The notes: a model not told the origin generated them from the letters alone. Shown: positions 33,698 to 43,715, counted from the stretch's first letter. The stretch is 48,303 nt of DNA from Enterococcus devriesei (GCF_001885905.1 NZ_JXKM01000016.1:1-48303), one strand, 5' to 3'. Program-made: numbers and translations.

Positions 33698-34696
33698 ATG
33701 GAAAAATACAAAATTGCGATTGTGAATTCAAGTAGTTTCGGCAAAATTTTTCATGATCAGTTGGATCGACTAAAGCAAATTGGTGAGGTGAATTCATTTA
33801 CAGTTGATGGGGAGATCGGCGGAAAGGAATTAGCCGAGCTGTTGCAAGGCTACAATATCGTTATTGCAAGTGTCACACCATTTTTCACGAAGGAATTTTT
33901 TGATCATAAGGATGAACTTATTTTAATTACTAGACATGGTATCGGCTATAACAATATTGATATTGAGGCAGCACAAGCACATGATACCCTAGTTTCGATT
34001 ATCCCAGCTTTAGTAGAACGAGACGCAGTAGCAGAAAATAATATTACCAATTTATTAGCCCTTTTAAGGAAAACAGTTGAAGCTGATTTGAGTGTGAAGA
34101 ATGACAACTGGGAGGACCGAGCAAATTTTGTTGGCCGAACATTGTTCAATAAAACCGTTGGTGTCATTGGCGTGGGAAATACCGGAAGCTGCGTGGTAGA
34201 AACATTGCGTAATGGGTTCCGCTGTAATGTATTAGCTTATGATCCGTATAAGTCAGCGTTACACATTGAAAGCTATGGCGCGAAAAAAGTCGATCTACCT
34301 CAGCTATTAAAAGAAGCGGACATCATTTGTCTATGCGCCAGCTTGAACGATGAAAATTATCACATGATCTCAACAGAAGAAATCGACCAAATGAAAGACA
34401 ATGTCTACATTTCTAACAGTGCACGAGGTGCCTTAATCAATGAAGCAGCGGCTGTCAAAGGATTGGAATCAGGAAAAATCGCGGGACTTGCGACGGATGT
34501 CTTGGAAGAAGAGCCAGGCCGGCGAGATCATCCGTATTTAACTTTCACCAATGTCGTAATGACACCGCATACTTCGGCATATACAATGGAATGCTTACAA
34601 GAAATGGGCGCTAAATGTCTGCGAGATGTTGAGGATGTCGTTACTGGAAAAATTCCTGAGCGAGCAGTTCAGCCATATAGCAAATCTTTCAGTTAA
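33698..34696 (+). CDS. D-isomer-specific 2-hydroxyacid dehydrogenase
   Basis: A 332-residue NAD-dependent dehydrogenase of the D-2-hydroxyacid family. It has GVIGVGNTG for NAD binding (about 153-161), an acidic residue after the second strand (AYDPYK), and the catalytic triad: R243 (SARGALIN), a glutamate near 270 (VLEEEPG) and H291 (TPHTSAY). Relatives reduce 2-keto acids, including 2-ketogluconate. As first gene of an operon with UxuA and KDPG aldolase, it may interconvert a 2-keto aldonate (or its 6-phosphate) with gluconate or mannonate, which are C2 epimers. The substrate is inferred only from context. Confidence 0.85.
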   Translation: MEKYKIAIVNSSSFGKIFHDQLDRLKQIGEVNSFTVDGEIGGKELAELLQGYNIVIASVTPFFTKEFFDHKDELILITRHGIGYNNIDIEAAQAHDTLVSIIPALVERDAVAENNITNLLALLRKTVEADLSVKNDNWEDRANFVGRTLFNKTVGVIGVGNTGSCVVETLRNGFRCNVLAYDPYKSALHIESYGAKKVDLPQLLKEADIICLCASLNDENYHMISTEEIDQMKDNVYISNSARGALINEAAAVKGLESGKIAGLATDVLEEEPGRRDHPYLTFTNVVMTPHTSAYTMECLQEMGAKCLRDVEDVVTGKIPERAVQPYSKSFS

Positions 34697-34735
34697 GAAA
34701 GAGTAAGTTTTAGGATTTGTGAAAGGGGGAAAGCA

Positions 34736-35839
34736 ATGTTAACAGATTTAAAGGTCAAAGTTGGCCCACAATTTTATCGCTATCATGTTGGCGCAATCGA
34801 ATTTGTACCAGATGTTTTGAAAGAGTTCTCAGCTAAAAACATTTTAGTCGTTCATGGCCAGATTTCCTTTGAAAAAGCAAAGCCGTATCTAAGTTTCCTT
34901 GATGCTTCTGAGTACCATTTTCACTTTCTACAATACACTGGAGAGTGCAGCTACTATGGAGCGGAGCGAATTGTTGATTATGTTGAGGAACAGCAGATTG
35001 ATTTTATCATTGGGGTCGGTGGAGGAAAGCTGACGGACCTAGTGGGCTATGCGGCGCATCGATTAGATACCAATTTTGGTGTGATTCCAACGCTAGCGAG
35101 TAACTGTGCGCCGTGGACGCCACTTTCAGTAATGTATAAAGAGACTGGTGAATCAGAAGGCAAGACCGAGCACTTTTTACGGCAAGCAGCTTTTCTAATC
35201 ACAGACCCGGAGCTGGTTGTAGATGCACCGGTAGAATATTTTGTCGCTGGGCTCGCGGATACGTTAGCTAAATGGTATGAATCGGATGCAATCTTACAGC
35301 AAGATCATTTGCGTTGCGAACCCTTTTTACAAGTAGCGACTTATACGACAGTATTGTGTAAGGAAGCAATTCTAAATGATTCAGCCAAGGCCATTAGTGA
35401 TATGAAAGCGAGGCTTGCGACTGAAGAATTTATTCATTTATCAGAAATCGTTTTTGCAGTTGCTGGATTAGTTGGTGGGTTAGGCGATAAATACGCTAGA
35501 AATGCGATCGCCCATGCGATGCACGATGGCATGAGTAAATATCTTCCCGCTAGTCATAACTATTTACATGGTGAAAAAGTGGCCTATGGTATTTTTTATC
35601 AACTAGCAGTTGAAGAAAAATGGGAACAGATCGAGGCGCTTTTGCCTTTTTATCGGGAACTGAATTTGCCAATGTCATTGCAGCAAATGGAGTTATTTCC
35701 CACTGACGAGGCAGTCATCGATCAGATCGTAGAATTTGTGGATTCGAAAGAGAAGGTACATTTATTACCCATTCCGATTACGAAGAATTTATTGAAGGAA
35801 TCAATGTTTAATTTAGAAAAATATATAAGTACACATTAG
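34736..35839 (+). CDS. Iron-containing alcohol dehydrogenase family protein (GldA/HcxA-like)
   Basis: A 367-residue polyol or hydroxycarboxylate dehydrogenase. It has GVGGGKLTD (94-101) for NAD binding and the metal ligands D175 (GLADTLAKW), H260 (AIAHAMHDG) and H278 (YLHGEKVAYG), matching glycerol dehydrogenase in spacing. E. coli YbdH/HcxA, a 2-hydroxycarboxylate dehydrogenase, belongs to the same family. It is the second redox enzyme in this operon. One attractive role is a reaction opposite in stereochemistry to the first dehydrogenase, so that the pair epimerises a sugar acid through a keto intermediate. Confidence 0.85.
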   Translation: MLTDLKVKVGPQFYRYHVGAIEFVPDVLKEFSAKNILVVHGQISFEKAKPYLSFLDASEYHFHFLQYTGECSYYGAERIVDYVEEQQIDFIIGVGGGKLTDLVGYAAHRLDTNFGVIPTLASNCAPWTPLSVMYKETGESEGKTEHFLRQAAFLITDPELVVDAPVEYFVAGLADTLAKWYESDAILQQDHLRCEPFLQVATYTTVLCKEAILNDSAKAISDMKARLATEEFIHLSEIVFAVAGLVGGLGDKYARNAIAHAMHDGMSKYLPASHNYLHGEKVAYGIFYQLAVEEKWEQIEALLPFYRELNLPMSLQQMELFPTDEAVIDQIVEFVDSKEKVHLLPIPITKNLLKESMFNLEKYISTH

Positions 35840-35851
35840 AAGGAGGAAATT

Positions 35852-36700
35852 ATGGATACTTTGAGTGTAACGCAGAGTCTGTTGATTGCTTTATGGGTCG
35901 CTGCAGTAATGTCACGCTGGCTAGGAGGAGGAGCTACCTTAACCTTGCGCTTTTCACCATTAATGACCGGCTTAGTTGTCGGGATTGTAATGGGAGATGT
36001 TGCTCAAGCGATGATCGTTACGGCAGCTTTGCAAATGATTTATATGGGGGTCTTCTCACCAGGTGGTTCAATGCCGGCGGAACCGTCAATTGCGGCGGCG
36101 ATCGCAGTACCAGTTGCCTTGTTAGGAAATTTAAAACCCGAAGCCGCGATCGCGGTTGCTGTTCCAGTTGGTTTGTTAGGAAGCTATTTGTATCAGTTCC
36201 GTTTCTTCATTAATACTTTCTTAGGGAAGTACACCGATAAAGCGGTGGAAGATTTGAATGCAAAAGCAATGAAACGTTCGATTATTTTATACCCAACGTT
36301 GGCATCATTTGTTTTATTTGTACCGTTAGTGTTCATTGCCCTATTTTTAGGCGCACCAATTATCGCCGATGTTATTAACGCTTTGGAAGGTACTGTAGTG
36401 ATTCATATTCTAGAGGTTGTCGGTGGCGGATTAGCCGCGATCGGGATCGCAACAACTGTATATGTTATTGGTCGGAAAGATTATATGGTCTTTTTCTTCC
36501 TTGCGTATTTCATGAGTGTGGTATTGAAATCACTAGAAATCACGATGGTTACGTACGCGATCTTTGGCATCTTGATTGCCTTGATCTTCGTTCAATCACA
36601 AAAGGGCGGCAAAGGAACGCCACCGGCTGCTGAAGCTGCTGGAGATGGTTCAAGTACTTCTTTTGACGATGACGACGATGATTACGATGACGGGTTCTAA
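35852..36700 (+). CDS. PTS mannose-family IIC component
   Basis: A 282-residue membrane subunit of a mannose/fructose/sorbose-type PTS. The family segments RWLGGGATLTLRFSPLMTGLVVGIVMGD and MGVFSPGGSMPAEPSIAAAIAVP are present, with about seven hydrophobic stretches. The C-terminus is an unusual acidic tail, SFDDDDDDYDDGF, after a low-complexity linker. With IID it forms the channel. AGGAGGA lies just before the ATG. Confidence 0.93.
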   Translation: MDTLSVTQSLLIALWVAAVMSRWLGGGATLTLRFSPLMTGLVVGIVMGDVAQAMIVTAALQMIYMGVFSPGGSMPAEPSIAAAIAVPVALLGNLKPEAAIAVAVPVGLLGSYLYQFRFFINTFLGKYTDKAVEDLNAKAMKRSIILYPTLASFVLFVPLVFIALFLGAPIIADVINALEGTVVIHILEVVGGGLAAIGIATTVYVIGRKDYMVFFFLAYFMSVVLKSLEITMVTYAIFGILIALIFVQSQKGGKGTPPAAEAAGDGSSTSFDDDDDDYDDGF

Positions 36701-36730
36701 TTAGGAAGCCATTTATAGGAGGGAAAGATA

Positions 36731-37603
36731 ATGACGGAAGAAGTTTCGACGAATCAAGTATCAAATAATAATCTAGCACCGGAAGAGATTACTAGTAAAG
36801 ACGTAACCAAAGCATATCTTAGATGGCATTTCGCCAATGAGATTCCTCATTCTTTTGAACGCTATTTAGCACCGTCGCTACTTTATGCGATGATGCCGAT
36901 CTTGAAAAAATTATATAAAAATGATGATGATTTAAAAGCAGCCTATAAGCGTCAACTGCTATTCTTTAATACTCAGCTAAGTTGGGGTGGTGGTGTTATC
37001 ACCGGGTTGATGTCATCAATGGAACAACAACGGGCAGAAGAAGAGTATCAGAAAAAAGAAATCTTGATGCAAGATGATTTGATGTACAACACAAAAGCGG
37101 GTTTGATGGGAGCGTTAGCCGGGATTGGTGATGCCATCGACTCAGGAACGGTTCAATATATCTTTATTGCGATCGCTGTTCCATGGGCACAACAAGGAAG
37201 TCCACTGGGTGCCTTGTTCCCATTTGTCTGCTTTGCGATTTACCAAGCAGCTTTAGGAGTCTTCTTTGCGAGACAGTCCTTTACAATGGGACGTAATGCA
37301 ACGGGTCTGATGCAAAGTACTGGCGTTCAAACTGCAATCGAAGCATTGTCAGTTCTCGGGTTATTCATGATGGGAATTTTAGCCGGCAATTATGTCAAAG
37401 TAGAATCAACCTTGAAGTTCGCAATCTCCGGCCGAAAATTCGTTATTCAAGAAATCCTTGATCAGATCGTTCCAGGAATTTTACCTTTAGCGGTCGTGAT
37501 GGGTGTCTATTGGTTCTACACGAAAAAAGGATTGAAGGTTACGCAAGCCTTGCTTTGGCTAACCTTGATTTTAATTATCTTAGCCGGAGTTGGAATTTTA
37601 TAA
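36731..37603 (+). CDS. PTS mannose-family IID component
   Basis: A 290-residue IID subunit. A hydrophilic N-terminus with AYLRWHFANEIPHSFERYLAPSLLYAMMPILKKLY leads to conserved NTQLSWGGGVITGLMSSMEQQ, and GLMGALAGIGDAIDSGTVQYI, both typical of the family. The C-terminus has several hydrophobic helices. It works with IIC in translocation. Confidence 0.94.
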   Translation: MTEEVSTNQVSNNNLAPEEITSKDVTKAYLRWHFANEIPHSFERYLAPSLLYAMMPILKKLYKNDDDLKAAYKRQLLFFNTQLSWGGGVITGLMSSMEQQRAEEEYQKKEILMQDDLMYNTKAGLMGALAGIGDAIDSGTVQYIFIAIAVPWAQQGSPLGALFPFVCFAIYQAALGVFFARQSFTMGRNATGLMQSTGVQTAIEALSVLGLFMMGILAGNYVKVESTLKFAISGRKFVIQEILDQIVPGILPLAVVMGVYWFYTKKGLKVTQALLWLTLILIILAGVGIL

Positions 37604-37625
37604 AAATTAGAAGGAAGTGTTTAAA

Positions 37626-38132
37626 ATGGGCGTAATTAATTTAGCTCGAGTAGACGAGCGTTTGATTCATGGACAAGTAATGGTGACTCTTTCACAAAAA
37701 AGTGGTGTAAATTCAATCTTCGTAGTAGATGAAGTAGTCGCAAAAGACAAATTTATGCGTGAATTATACAAGAATGCAGGTGGCCGGACAGGTCAAAAAA
37801 CCATTGTGATCACACCGGAAAAAGCGAAGTTCTATTGGGATGAATTCAACTTTAAAGAATACAACTGCATCCTAATCACCAAGACGGTTGGCGTCATCTA
37901 TGATTTAGTGAAGCATGGTGTGCCGATGAAGGAATTAAACATCGGCGGAATCGCGCAAAAAGATCCTGAAAAAGATTTACTGGTAACCAAATCAGTTTAT
38001 CTTAACAAAGAGGATGCGGAAAAATTAAAAGATATGAATGAAAATTATGGTGTAGAGGATATTTATTTCCAAGCAACACCATCCGCACCAAAATCAAGTT
38101 TAAAAGATGTCTTGAAACAATTTGGGCTTTAA
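37626..38132 (+). CDS. PTS mannose-family IIB component
   Basis: A 168-residue cytoplasmic IIB domain. The phosphorylated histidine is H15 in RVDERLIHGQVM. The start at 37626 follows AGAAGGAAGTG at good spacing; an in-frame ATG nine bases upstream overlaps that site. It receives phosphate from IIA and passes it to the substrate. Confidence 0.93.
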   Translation: MGVINLARVDERLIHGQVMVTLSQKSGVNSIFVVDEVVAKDKFMRELYKNAGGRTGQKTIVITPEKAKFYWDEFNFKEYNCILITKTVGVIYDLVKHGVPMKELNIGGIAQKDPEKDLLVTKSVYLNKEDAEKLKDMNENYGVEDIYFQATPSAPKSSLKDVLKQFGL

Positions 38133-38173
38133 GATCAATTAAAACGAACCGATAAAAACAGGAGGAGAAATCG

Positions 38174-39046
38174 ATGGAGCAGACAGAGGCATTTAAAGAT
38201 TGGTTGTTTCGTTACCAATATATCTATCGCTTGCGGCGTACCGAAAAAAGTAAAAAAAGATTTCTAACAGCGCTAGTGACAGACATTGCAAAATTACGTG
38301 AAGATATTCGCGTAGTCGAATACAACCAGCAAAAGAAATACGCGGCAAGAAACGTCTATGTAGGAAATCTTAAAAAGGCCAATCGCGTCATTTGTACGAG
38401 CTACGACACACCTCCAGAAAGCATCGGTTCGTATCATTTATTTGACCGGAAAGACCAGGCGAAGAAAACGACCACTTTCATCTTACTGAGTACACTGGCG
38501 GCAATCGCTATAGGTGCTCTAGGGACATTGATCTATATGCGTATTTCTCCAGATTCTTTTCAATTTAATTCTTTGAGTACCCTTTTAATAGTGGCGATTT
38601 ATGCCGGTTATTTTGCTCTATTTGGGAAAATAACGAAAGGATTATCTACTCGAAAAACACTGGTGCGGAATACATCATCGATTTTAGCGATGTTAAAAAT
38701 GATTGCGGAAAATGATCAAGAAACGGTTGCCTATGCCTTTTTAGATGAAGGCAGTTATGGGAATGCGGGACTTGAAGAATTGCAAAGCCAAGTCAAAGAC
38801 AGCTGCAAGATTTATTATTTGGACAGTGTGGGCGCTTCGGCACCGCTGCATTTAGTGGGCAAGTTCCCAAATACCAAAATTGATCATGAAAAAGTAACGT
38901 ATCATGCGTCAAATCAAAAAGTCAGCTATCTTTTCAGTGCGCGAATCGACCAGGAGGATCAGTCTTTTTATCTCGCAAAAGCTGATTTAAAAGAGAAAAA
39001 AATCAATATGGAAAATATTTCTCTGGTAGCGGATTTGCTGCAATAA
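38174..39046 (+). CDS. Unknown membrane protein in the PTS operon, M28 peptidase-like but degenerate
   Basis: A 290-residue protein with two central hydrophobic helices (about 101-122 and 133-151) between two soluble parts. I do not know a named family. The sequence resembles a membrane-inserted M28 peptidase fold: VICTSYDTP (72-80) stands where M28 enzymes have HxD, VAYAFLDEGSYGNAGL (185-200) where they have the E-E motif, and IYYLDSVG (213-220) where they have the LDxVG strand. The zinc ligands appear lost (S76 for His; EG for EE), so it is probably not a peptidase. It lies between IIB and IIA and is surely cotranscribed. Confidence refers to it being a real gene. Confidence 0.8.
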   Translation: MEQTEAFKDWLFRYQYIYRLRRTEKSKKRFLTALVTDIAKLREDIRVVEYNQQKKYAARNVYVGNLKKANRVICTSYDTPPESIGSYHLFDRKDQAKKTTTFILLSTLAAIAIGALGTLIYMRISPDSFQFNSLSTLLIVAIYAGYFALFGKITKGLSTRKTLVRNTSSILAMLKMIAENDQETVAYAFLDEGSYGNAGLEELQSQVKDSCKIYYLDSVGASAPLHLVGKFPNTKIDHEKVTYHASNQKVSYLFSARIDQEDQSFYLAKADLKEKKINMENISLVADLLQ

Positions 39047-39064
39047 AAAATTAGGAGGGCCGCT

Positions 39065-39511
39065 ATGTTAGGAATCGTAATTGCAACACATGGAAAATTA
39101 AGTGATGGCTTGAAAGATGCTGCAGAAGTCATCATAGGAGAAACCAATAATATCGTAACCGTCAATCTAAATGCAGGAGACGATGTTCAAGCTTTAGGTG
39201 GAAAGATCGAAAACGCGATTAATGAAGTAAATCAAGACGCTGGCGTGATCGTTTTGACGGACTTAGTCAGTGCAAGTCCCTATAATCAAGCGGTTTTAAT
39301 TACCAATGGGTTAGACAGCGAAGTGCAAGAAAAAGTGTATGTCATCGGCGGTGTGAATTTGCCAATGTTGTTAGAAACGATCAATCACCAAATTTTGAGC
39401 ACACCGGTGGAAGAAATCGCGGAAGCAGTCGTTACTCAAGGGACGGACAGCCTAAGTAGCTGGCATATTTCAGAGGTTGCTGAAGGTGAAGACGATGAGG
39501 ATGATTTTTAA
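39065..39511 (+). CDS. PTS mannose-family IIA component
   Basis: A 148-residue IIA domain. The HPr-phosphorylated residue is H9 ([13 protein letters not shown]). [16 protein letters not shown] and [12 protein letters not shown] are the usual family strands. It ends in an acidic tail (EGEDDEDDF) that echoes the IIC tail. GGAGGG precedes the ATG. Confidence 0.92.
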   Translation: MLGIVIATHGKLSDGLKDAAEVIIGETNNIVTVNLNAGDDVQALGGKIENAINEVNQDAGVIVLTDLVSASPYNQAVLITNGLDSEVQEKVYVIGGVNLPMLLETINHQILSTPVEEIAEAVVTQGTDSLSSWHISEVAEGEDDEDDF

Positions 39512-39531
39512 ACAAACAGGAGGCTGGATAA

Positions 39532-40605
39532 ATGAAGTGGGGCTTTAGATGGTATGGAGAGCAAGGTGACTCCATTACAGCAAACGATATCCGACAAATT
39601 CCCGGAATCAATGGGATTGTTGGTACGTTATTAAACAAACTTCCAGGCGACGTCTGGGAAGTTGCAGAGATCCAGGAATTAAAGGATTCGATCGAAAAAG
39701 AAAAAATCGAATTACTAGGGATCGAAAGTGTCGCAATTCATGATGCAATCAAAGCAGGTACCTCAGAACGCGATCACTACATTGATAATTATATTCAAAC
39801 CATCCGCAATTTAGCGGCGTGTGATGTTCATTTAATTTGCTACAGCTTTAAACCAATTTTTGGTTGGGCCAAAACAACGTTGAATTATGAAAATGAAGAT
39901 GGTAGTTTGGCGCTATTGTACGATCAAGCCGTGGTAGACAATATGGAACCAGGAGATATGTACAAGTTAATCAGCAGCCAATCAAAAGGTTTCCAGCTTT
40001 CTGGTTGGGAAGAGGAGCGTCTGAACAAATTTAATTCATTAGTTGAGATGTATGAAGGTGTCACCGAAGATGTTTTATTTGAAAACTTGAAGTACTTTTT
40101 GGAAAGAATCATTCCGGTTTGTGAAGAAACAGATGTCAAAATGGGGATTCATCCGGATGATCCACCTTGGGAAATTTTTGGCTTCCCACGAATTACAAAG
40201 AATCTTTCAGACTTAAAACGAATCACTAGTATGGTGGACTCTCCTTACAATGGGATCACACTTTGTACAGGTGCCTTAGGAGCTGATCCTAATAATGATA
40301 TGGTGAAGATTATTCATGAAGTAGGTGACCGAATCAATTTCGTTCATTTCCGTAATGTAGAATTTTTAGGTGAACGTAAATTTAAAGAGACGGCGCATTT
40401 GTCAACGGAAGGTTCTTTAGATATGTACGCAATTATGGAAGCCTTGATCGAGGTTGGCTTTGATGGAGTGATTCGTCCAGATCACGGTCGTACACTGTGG
40501 GGAGAAGTCGCAAGACCAGGTTACGGATTGTATGACCGCGCGATGGGGATCACTTATATGCAAGGCCTACACGAAGCGATCACTAAAGCGAATGCTAGAA
40601 AGTGA
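39532..40605 (+). CDS. uxuA: Mannonate dehydratase
   Basis: A 357-residue UxuA-type enzyme, which dehydrates D-mannonate to 2-keto-3-deoxygluconate. Family motifs are FRWYGEQGDSI at the start, GIHPDDPPWEIFGFPR, LCTGALGADPNNDM, VHFRNVEFLG and IRPDHGR; these hold the Mn2+ ligands (His, Cys, His, Asp). The length is usual for Firmicutes UxuA. Because substrates come in through a PTS and no kinase is encoded nearby, the true substrate may be mannonate-6-phosphate; this is inference and not visible in the active-site motifs. Confidence 0.9.
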   Translation: MKWGFRWYGEQGDSITANDIRQIPGINGIVGTLLNKLPGDVWEVAEIQELKDSIEKEKIELLGIESVAIHDAIKAGTSERDHYIDNYIQTIRNLAACDVHLICYSFKPIFGWAKTTLNYENEDGSLALLYDQAVVDNMEPGDMYKLISSQSKGFQLSGWEEERLNKFNSLVEMYEGVTEDVLFENLKYFLERIIPVCEETDVKMGIHPDDPPWEIFGFPRITKNLSDLKRITSMVDSPYNGITLCTGALGADPNNDMVKIIHEVGDRINFVHFRNVEFLGERKFKETAHLSTEGSLDMYAIMEALIEVGFDGVIRPDHGRTLWGEVARPGYGLYDRAMGITYMQGLHEAITKANARK

Positions 40606-40614
40606 GAGAATAAA

Positions 40615-41247
40615 ATGTCACAAAATGTTTATCAAACACTAGAAGAAGTGAAATTATTACCTCTTTATACTGCCACCGATTTAAGCTATTTACCCAAAGT
40701 TGAGGAAATTTTAGTAGAAAATCACGTTCCCTTGATTGAGGTGACGTTTCGTAGCAAATTAGCCGGTGAAGCCATCAAACAATTGTCTGCTTCCGGCAAA
40801 TTATTAGTAGGAGCGGGAACGGTTCGAACATTGGAAGAGGTAAAAATTGCCATTGAAAATGGTGCAACTTTTATTGTTTCTCCAGCTGTAGTACCTGAAG
40901 TAATCGAGTATTGTTTAGAGCAAGAAATCCCAATTTTTCCCGGAACAGCAACACCAACAGATATTCAGCAGGCCGCAAGTTATGGAATAAAAACAGTTAA
41001 GTTTTTTCCGGCAGATATTTATGGCGGTTTGAAAGCAATCAATGCGTTAAGCGGACCTTTCTATGATATAAAATTTTTACCAACCGGTGGGATCAATGAA
41101 GAAAATTTTCTAGAATACATTGAAAATCCAAATGTTGTGGGCATTGGCGGTTCCTTCATTTTGTCTGAAAAAGTGATTATGGAAGATAACGGCGTCAAAA
41201 TGAATCAGATCCTCCAATCCTTAGTAGAAAAAATCAATAAGTTATAA
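40615..41247 (+). CDS. kdgA: 2-Keto-3-deoxy-6-phosphogluconate aldolase
   Basis: A 210-residue class I aldolase of the KDPG/KHG family, splitting KDPG into pyruvate and glyceraldehyde-3-phosphate. The Schiff-base lysine is K129 (TVKFFPADIYGG) and the general acid/base is E42 (LIEVTFR). GAGTVRTLEEV and FLPTGGINEENF complete the family pattern. It is the last gene of the operon and directly follows uxuA. Confidence 0.93.
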   Translation: MSQNVYQTLEEVKLLPLYTATDLSYLPKVEEILVENHVPLIEVTFRSKLAGEAIKQLSASGKLLVGAGTVRTLEEVKIAIENGATFIVSPAVVPEVIEYCLEQEIPIFPGTATPTDIQQAASYGIKTVKFFPADIYGGLKAINALSGPFYDIKFLPTGGINEENFLEYIENPNVVGIGGSFILSEKVIMEDNGVKMNQILQSLVEKINKL

Positions 41248-41256
41248 TACACAAAG

Positions 41257-41295
41257 AAGTCCCTAGAGCAAATTTTGCTCTAGGGACTTTCTTGT
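41257..41295. terminator. Bidirectional terminator
   Basis: AAGTCCCTAGAGCA (41257-41270) pairs perfectly with TGCTCTAGGGACTT (41276-41289), loop AATTT. It separates the operon from convergent xfp. Confidence 0.9.
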
Positions 41296-41301
41296 ATTGT
41301 T

Positions 41302-43668
41302 TTATTTATTTAGTGGTGCCCATTGCCAATCATCGACTAAAGGAAGATCCTTTCCTTCTGAACGAATGAAATCGTGATGAGTTTGTAAGGTTTCGTCCAT
41401 TTTTTCTGCGAATTCTGCGGCTTTTTCGCCAAAGACAGCGTTGGCAGCATCTTGTGCTAAATGGAAACGATCCAACTCACTAAAGACACGCATATCAAAT
41501 GGTGTAGTAATGTCACCATTTTCGCGATAGCCATGAATTTTAAGGTTATGATTATGACGATCAAAGAAGATATCACGAATCATATTTTCATAGCCATGGA
41601 AGGCAAAGACGACTGGTTTATCGGTCGTAAACAATTCGTCGAATTCTTCATCGCTTAATCCGCGAGGATCAATGTTTGGATGACGAAGTTTCAAGATATC
41701 GACAACATTAATGAAACGGATTTTTAGCTCAGGAAATTCTTTGTTTAGGATGCTTACAGCGGCTAATGCTTCCAAATTAGGTTCTGTTCCCGCTGCTGCA
41801 ATGACTAAATCAGGTTCACTATCACCATCGGTGCTGGCCCAATCGATGACTTTCAAGCCTTTATCGACTAATTCTTCAGCTTCTTCAACCGAATAGAACT
41901 GTGGACGTGGATGCTTACTTGAAACAATCAAATTGATGACTTGTTCATCTTGCATTGCTTTATCCATGACGGCCATTAAGCTGTTAGCATCTGCTGGCAA
42001 ATATTCACGAATAAATTCTGGTTTTTTCTCAGCTAAGTGAGTCAATACACCAGGATCTTGGTGGGTATAACCATTATGATCTTGTTGGAAGACGGTCGAT
42101 GTTGAGATCAAATTCAATGAAGGATAGTGCTTGCGCCATGAATGAGCGCTAGCTTTACGCATCCATTTGAAATGTTGAGTCAACATTGAATCCACTACAC
42201 GCAAGAATGATTCGTAGCTGGCAAAGAAACCATGACGTCCTGTTAAGACATAGCCTTCTAAGAAGCCTTCTGCTTGATGTTCGGACAATTGTCCATCAAT
42301 CACGCGGCCGACAGAAGATTGCCATTCATCCGTACTGTTTTTGGGCTCCATCCATTGACGATCTGTTACTTCGAAGACCTTGTTCAAACGGTTTGATTTG
42401 GTTTCATCTGGTCCAAAAATCCGGAAGTTGTTTGGATTGTTTTTAATCATATCGCGGGCTTGTCCGCCAAAGACGATCATGTCTTGAGCAACGACAGCTC
42501 CAGGCTTAGAAGTATCGATCGCTAAAGCTTTCCAATCCGGCATATTCATAGGTTTTGGATCAATTCCGCCGTTGGTAATAGGATTCGTTGACATCCGATG
42601 TTCGCCTTTTGGAGAAAGTTCTTTGACTTCATCGACAACTCTGCCGTTTTCGTCAAATAATTCTTCTGGACGATAAGATTTCAACCAGGCTACTAATTTA
42701 TCCGCATGTTCCATATGTTCGGAATCAACAGGAATTGGAACTTGATGGGCACGGAAAGTTCCGGCAATTTGTTCGTCATCCCATGTTTCAGGACCAGTCC
42801 AGCCTTTTGGTGTGCGGTAAAGAATCACTGGCCAATGAGGCATCTCTGCATCTTCAGCTTTGCCTTTACGTGCTTCGGCTTGAATTGCTTTGATTTCTTC
42901 GATGACTGTGTCTAACGTTTTTGCCATTAATGGATGAACTTTTTCAGGATCATTGCCTTCAACAAAGTAAGGTTTCCAGCCCATTCCTTCAAAATATTTG
43001 GTCAAATCTTCATCGCTTTTACGTGAAAGGATTGTTGGATTTGAAATTTTTCCGCCATTTAAATAAAGAATCGGTAAGACAGCCCCATCGTTTACAGGGT
43101 TAATGAACGTATTTGAAAACCAACCAGCTGCTAAAGGTCCCGTTTCTGATTCACCATCACCAACGACCGTTGCAGCGATTACGTCTGGATTATCTAAGAT
43201 TGCGCCGGTAGCGTGAGAAAGGGAATAGCCTAATTCGCCACCTTCGTGGATTGAACCAGGTGTTTCAGGAGCTGCATGTGAAGCAATCCCGCCAGGAAAT
43301 GAGAACATTTTGAATAGACGTTTCAAGCCTGCTTCATCTTCAGTTACTTCAGGATAAATTTCAGTGTAGCTTCCATCGATATAGGAGTTTGAAACCATGA
43401 CTTGTCCGCCATGACCTGGACCTTCGATGTAAAACATATTTAAGTCATATTTATTAATCACCCGATTCAAATGAGCATAAAGGAAATTTTGACCAGCAAT
43501 GGTTCCCCAGTGACCGATTGGATGAGTTTTCAAATCTTCTTTTTGCAACGGACGACGTAGTAATGGGTTATCCTTCAAATACATTTGTGCAACAGAAATA
43601 TAGTTGGCTGTCCGCCACCACGCATCGATCTTGTCTAAATATTCTTGTGAGTCTATGTTGATTGACAT
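41302..43668 (-). CDS. xfp: Phosphoketolase
   Basis: A 788-residue thiamine diphosphate enzyme that splits xylulose-5-phosphate (and often fructose-6-phosphate) into acetyl phosphate and a triose or tetrose phosphate. Visible motifs: [40 protein letters not shown], the ThDP motif GDGESETGP and [12 protein letters not shown]. Length is typical. Its acetyl phosphate feeds acetate production or acetyl-CoA via Pta. The ATG follows GAGGAGG. A strong promoter lies 48 bp upstream. Confidence 0.96.
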   Translation of the reverse strand: MSINIDSQEYLDKIDAWWRTANYISVAQMYLKDNPLLRRPLQKEDLKTHPIGHWGTIAGQNFLYAHLNRVINKYDLNMFYIEGPGHGGQVMVSNSYIDGSYTEIYPEVTEDEAGLKRLFKMFSFPGGIASHAAPETPGSIHEGGELGYSLSHATGAILDNPDVIAATVVGDGESETGPLAAGWFSNTFINPVNDGAVLPILYLNGGKISNPTILSRKSDEDLTKYFEGMGWKPYFVEGNDPEKVHPLMAKTLDTVIEEIKAIQAEARKGKAEDAEMPHWPVILYRTPKGWTGPETWDDEQIAGTFRAHQVPIPVDSEHMEHADKLVAWLKSYRPEELFDENGRVVDEVKELSPKGEHRMSTNPITNGGIDPKPMNMPDWKALAIDTSKPGAVVAQDMIVFGGQARDMIKNNPNNFRIFGPDETKSNRLNKVFEVTDRQWMEPKNSTDEWQSSVGRVIDGQLSEHQAEGFLEGYVLTGRHGFFASYESFLRVVDSMLTQHFKWMRKASAHSWRKHYPSLNLISTSTVFQQDHNGYTHQDPGVLTHLAEKKPEFIREYLPADANSLMAVMDKAMQDEQVINLIVSSKHPRPQFYSVEEAEELVDKGLKVIDWASTDGDSEPDLVIAAAGTEPNLEALAAVSILNKEFPELKIRFINVVDILKLRHPNIDPRGLSDEEFDELFTTDKPVVFAFHGYENMIRDIFFDRHNHNLKIHGYRENGDITTPFDMRVFSELDRFHLAQDAANAVFGEKAAEFAEKMDETLQTHHDFIRSEGKDLPLVDDWQWAPLNK

Positions 43669-43715
43669 AAAAATCCTCCTCTTTAAGTAAAAAATACTTT
43701 AAAGTTTACACACAC

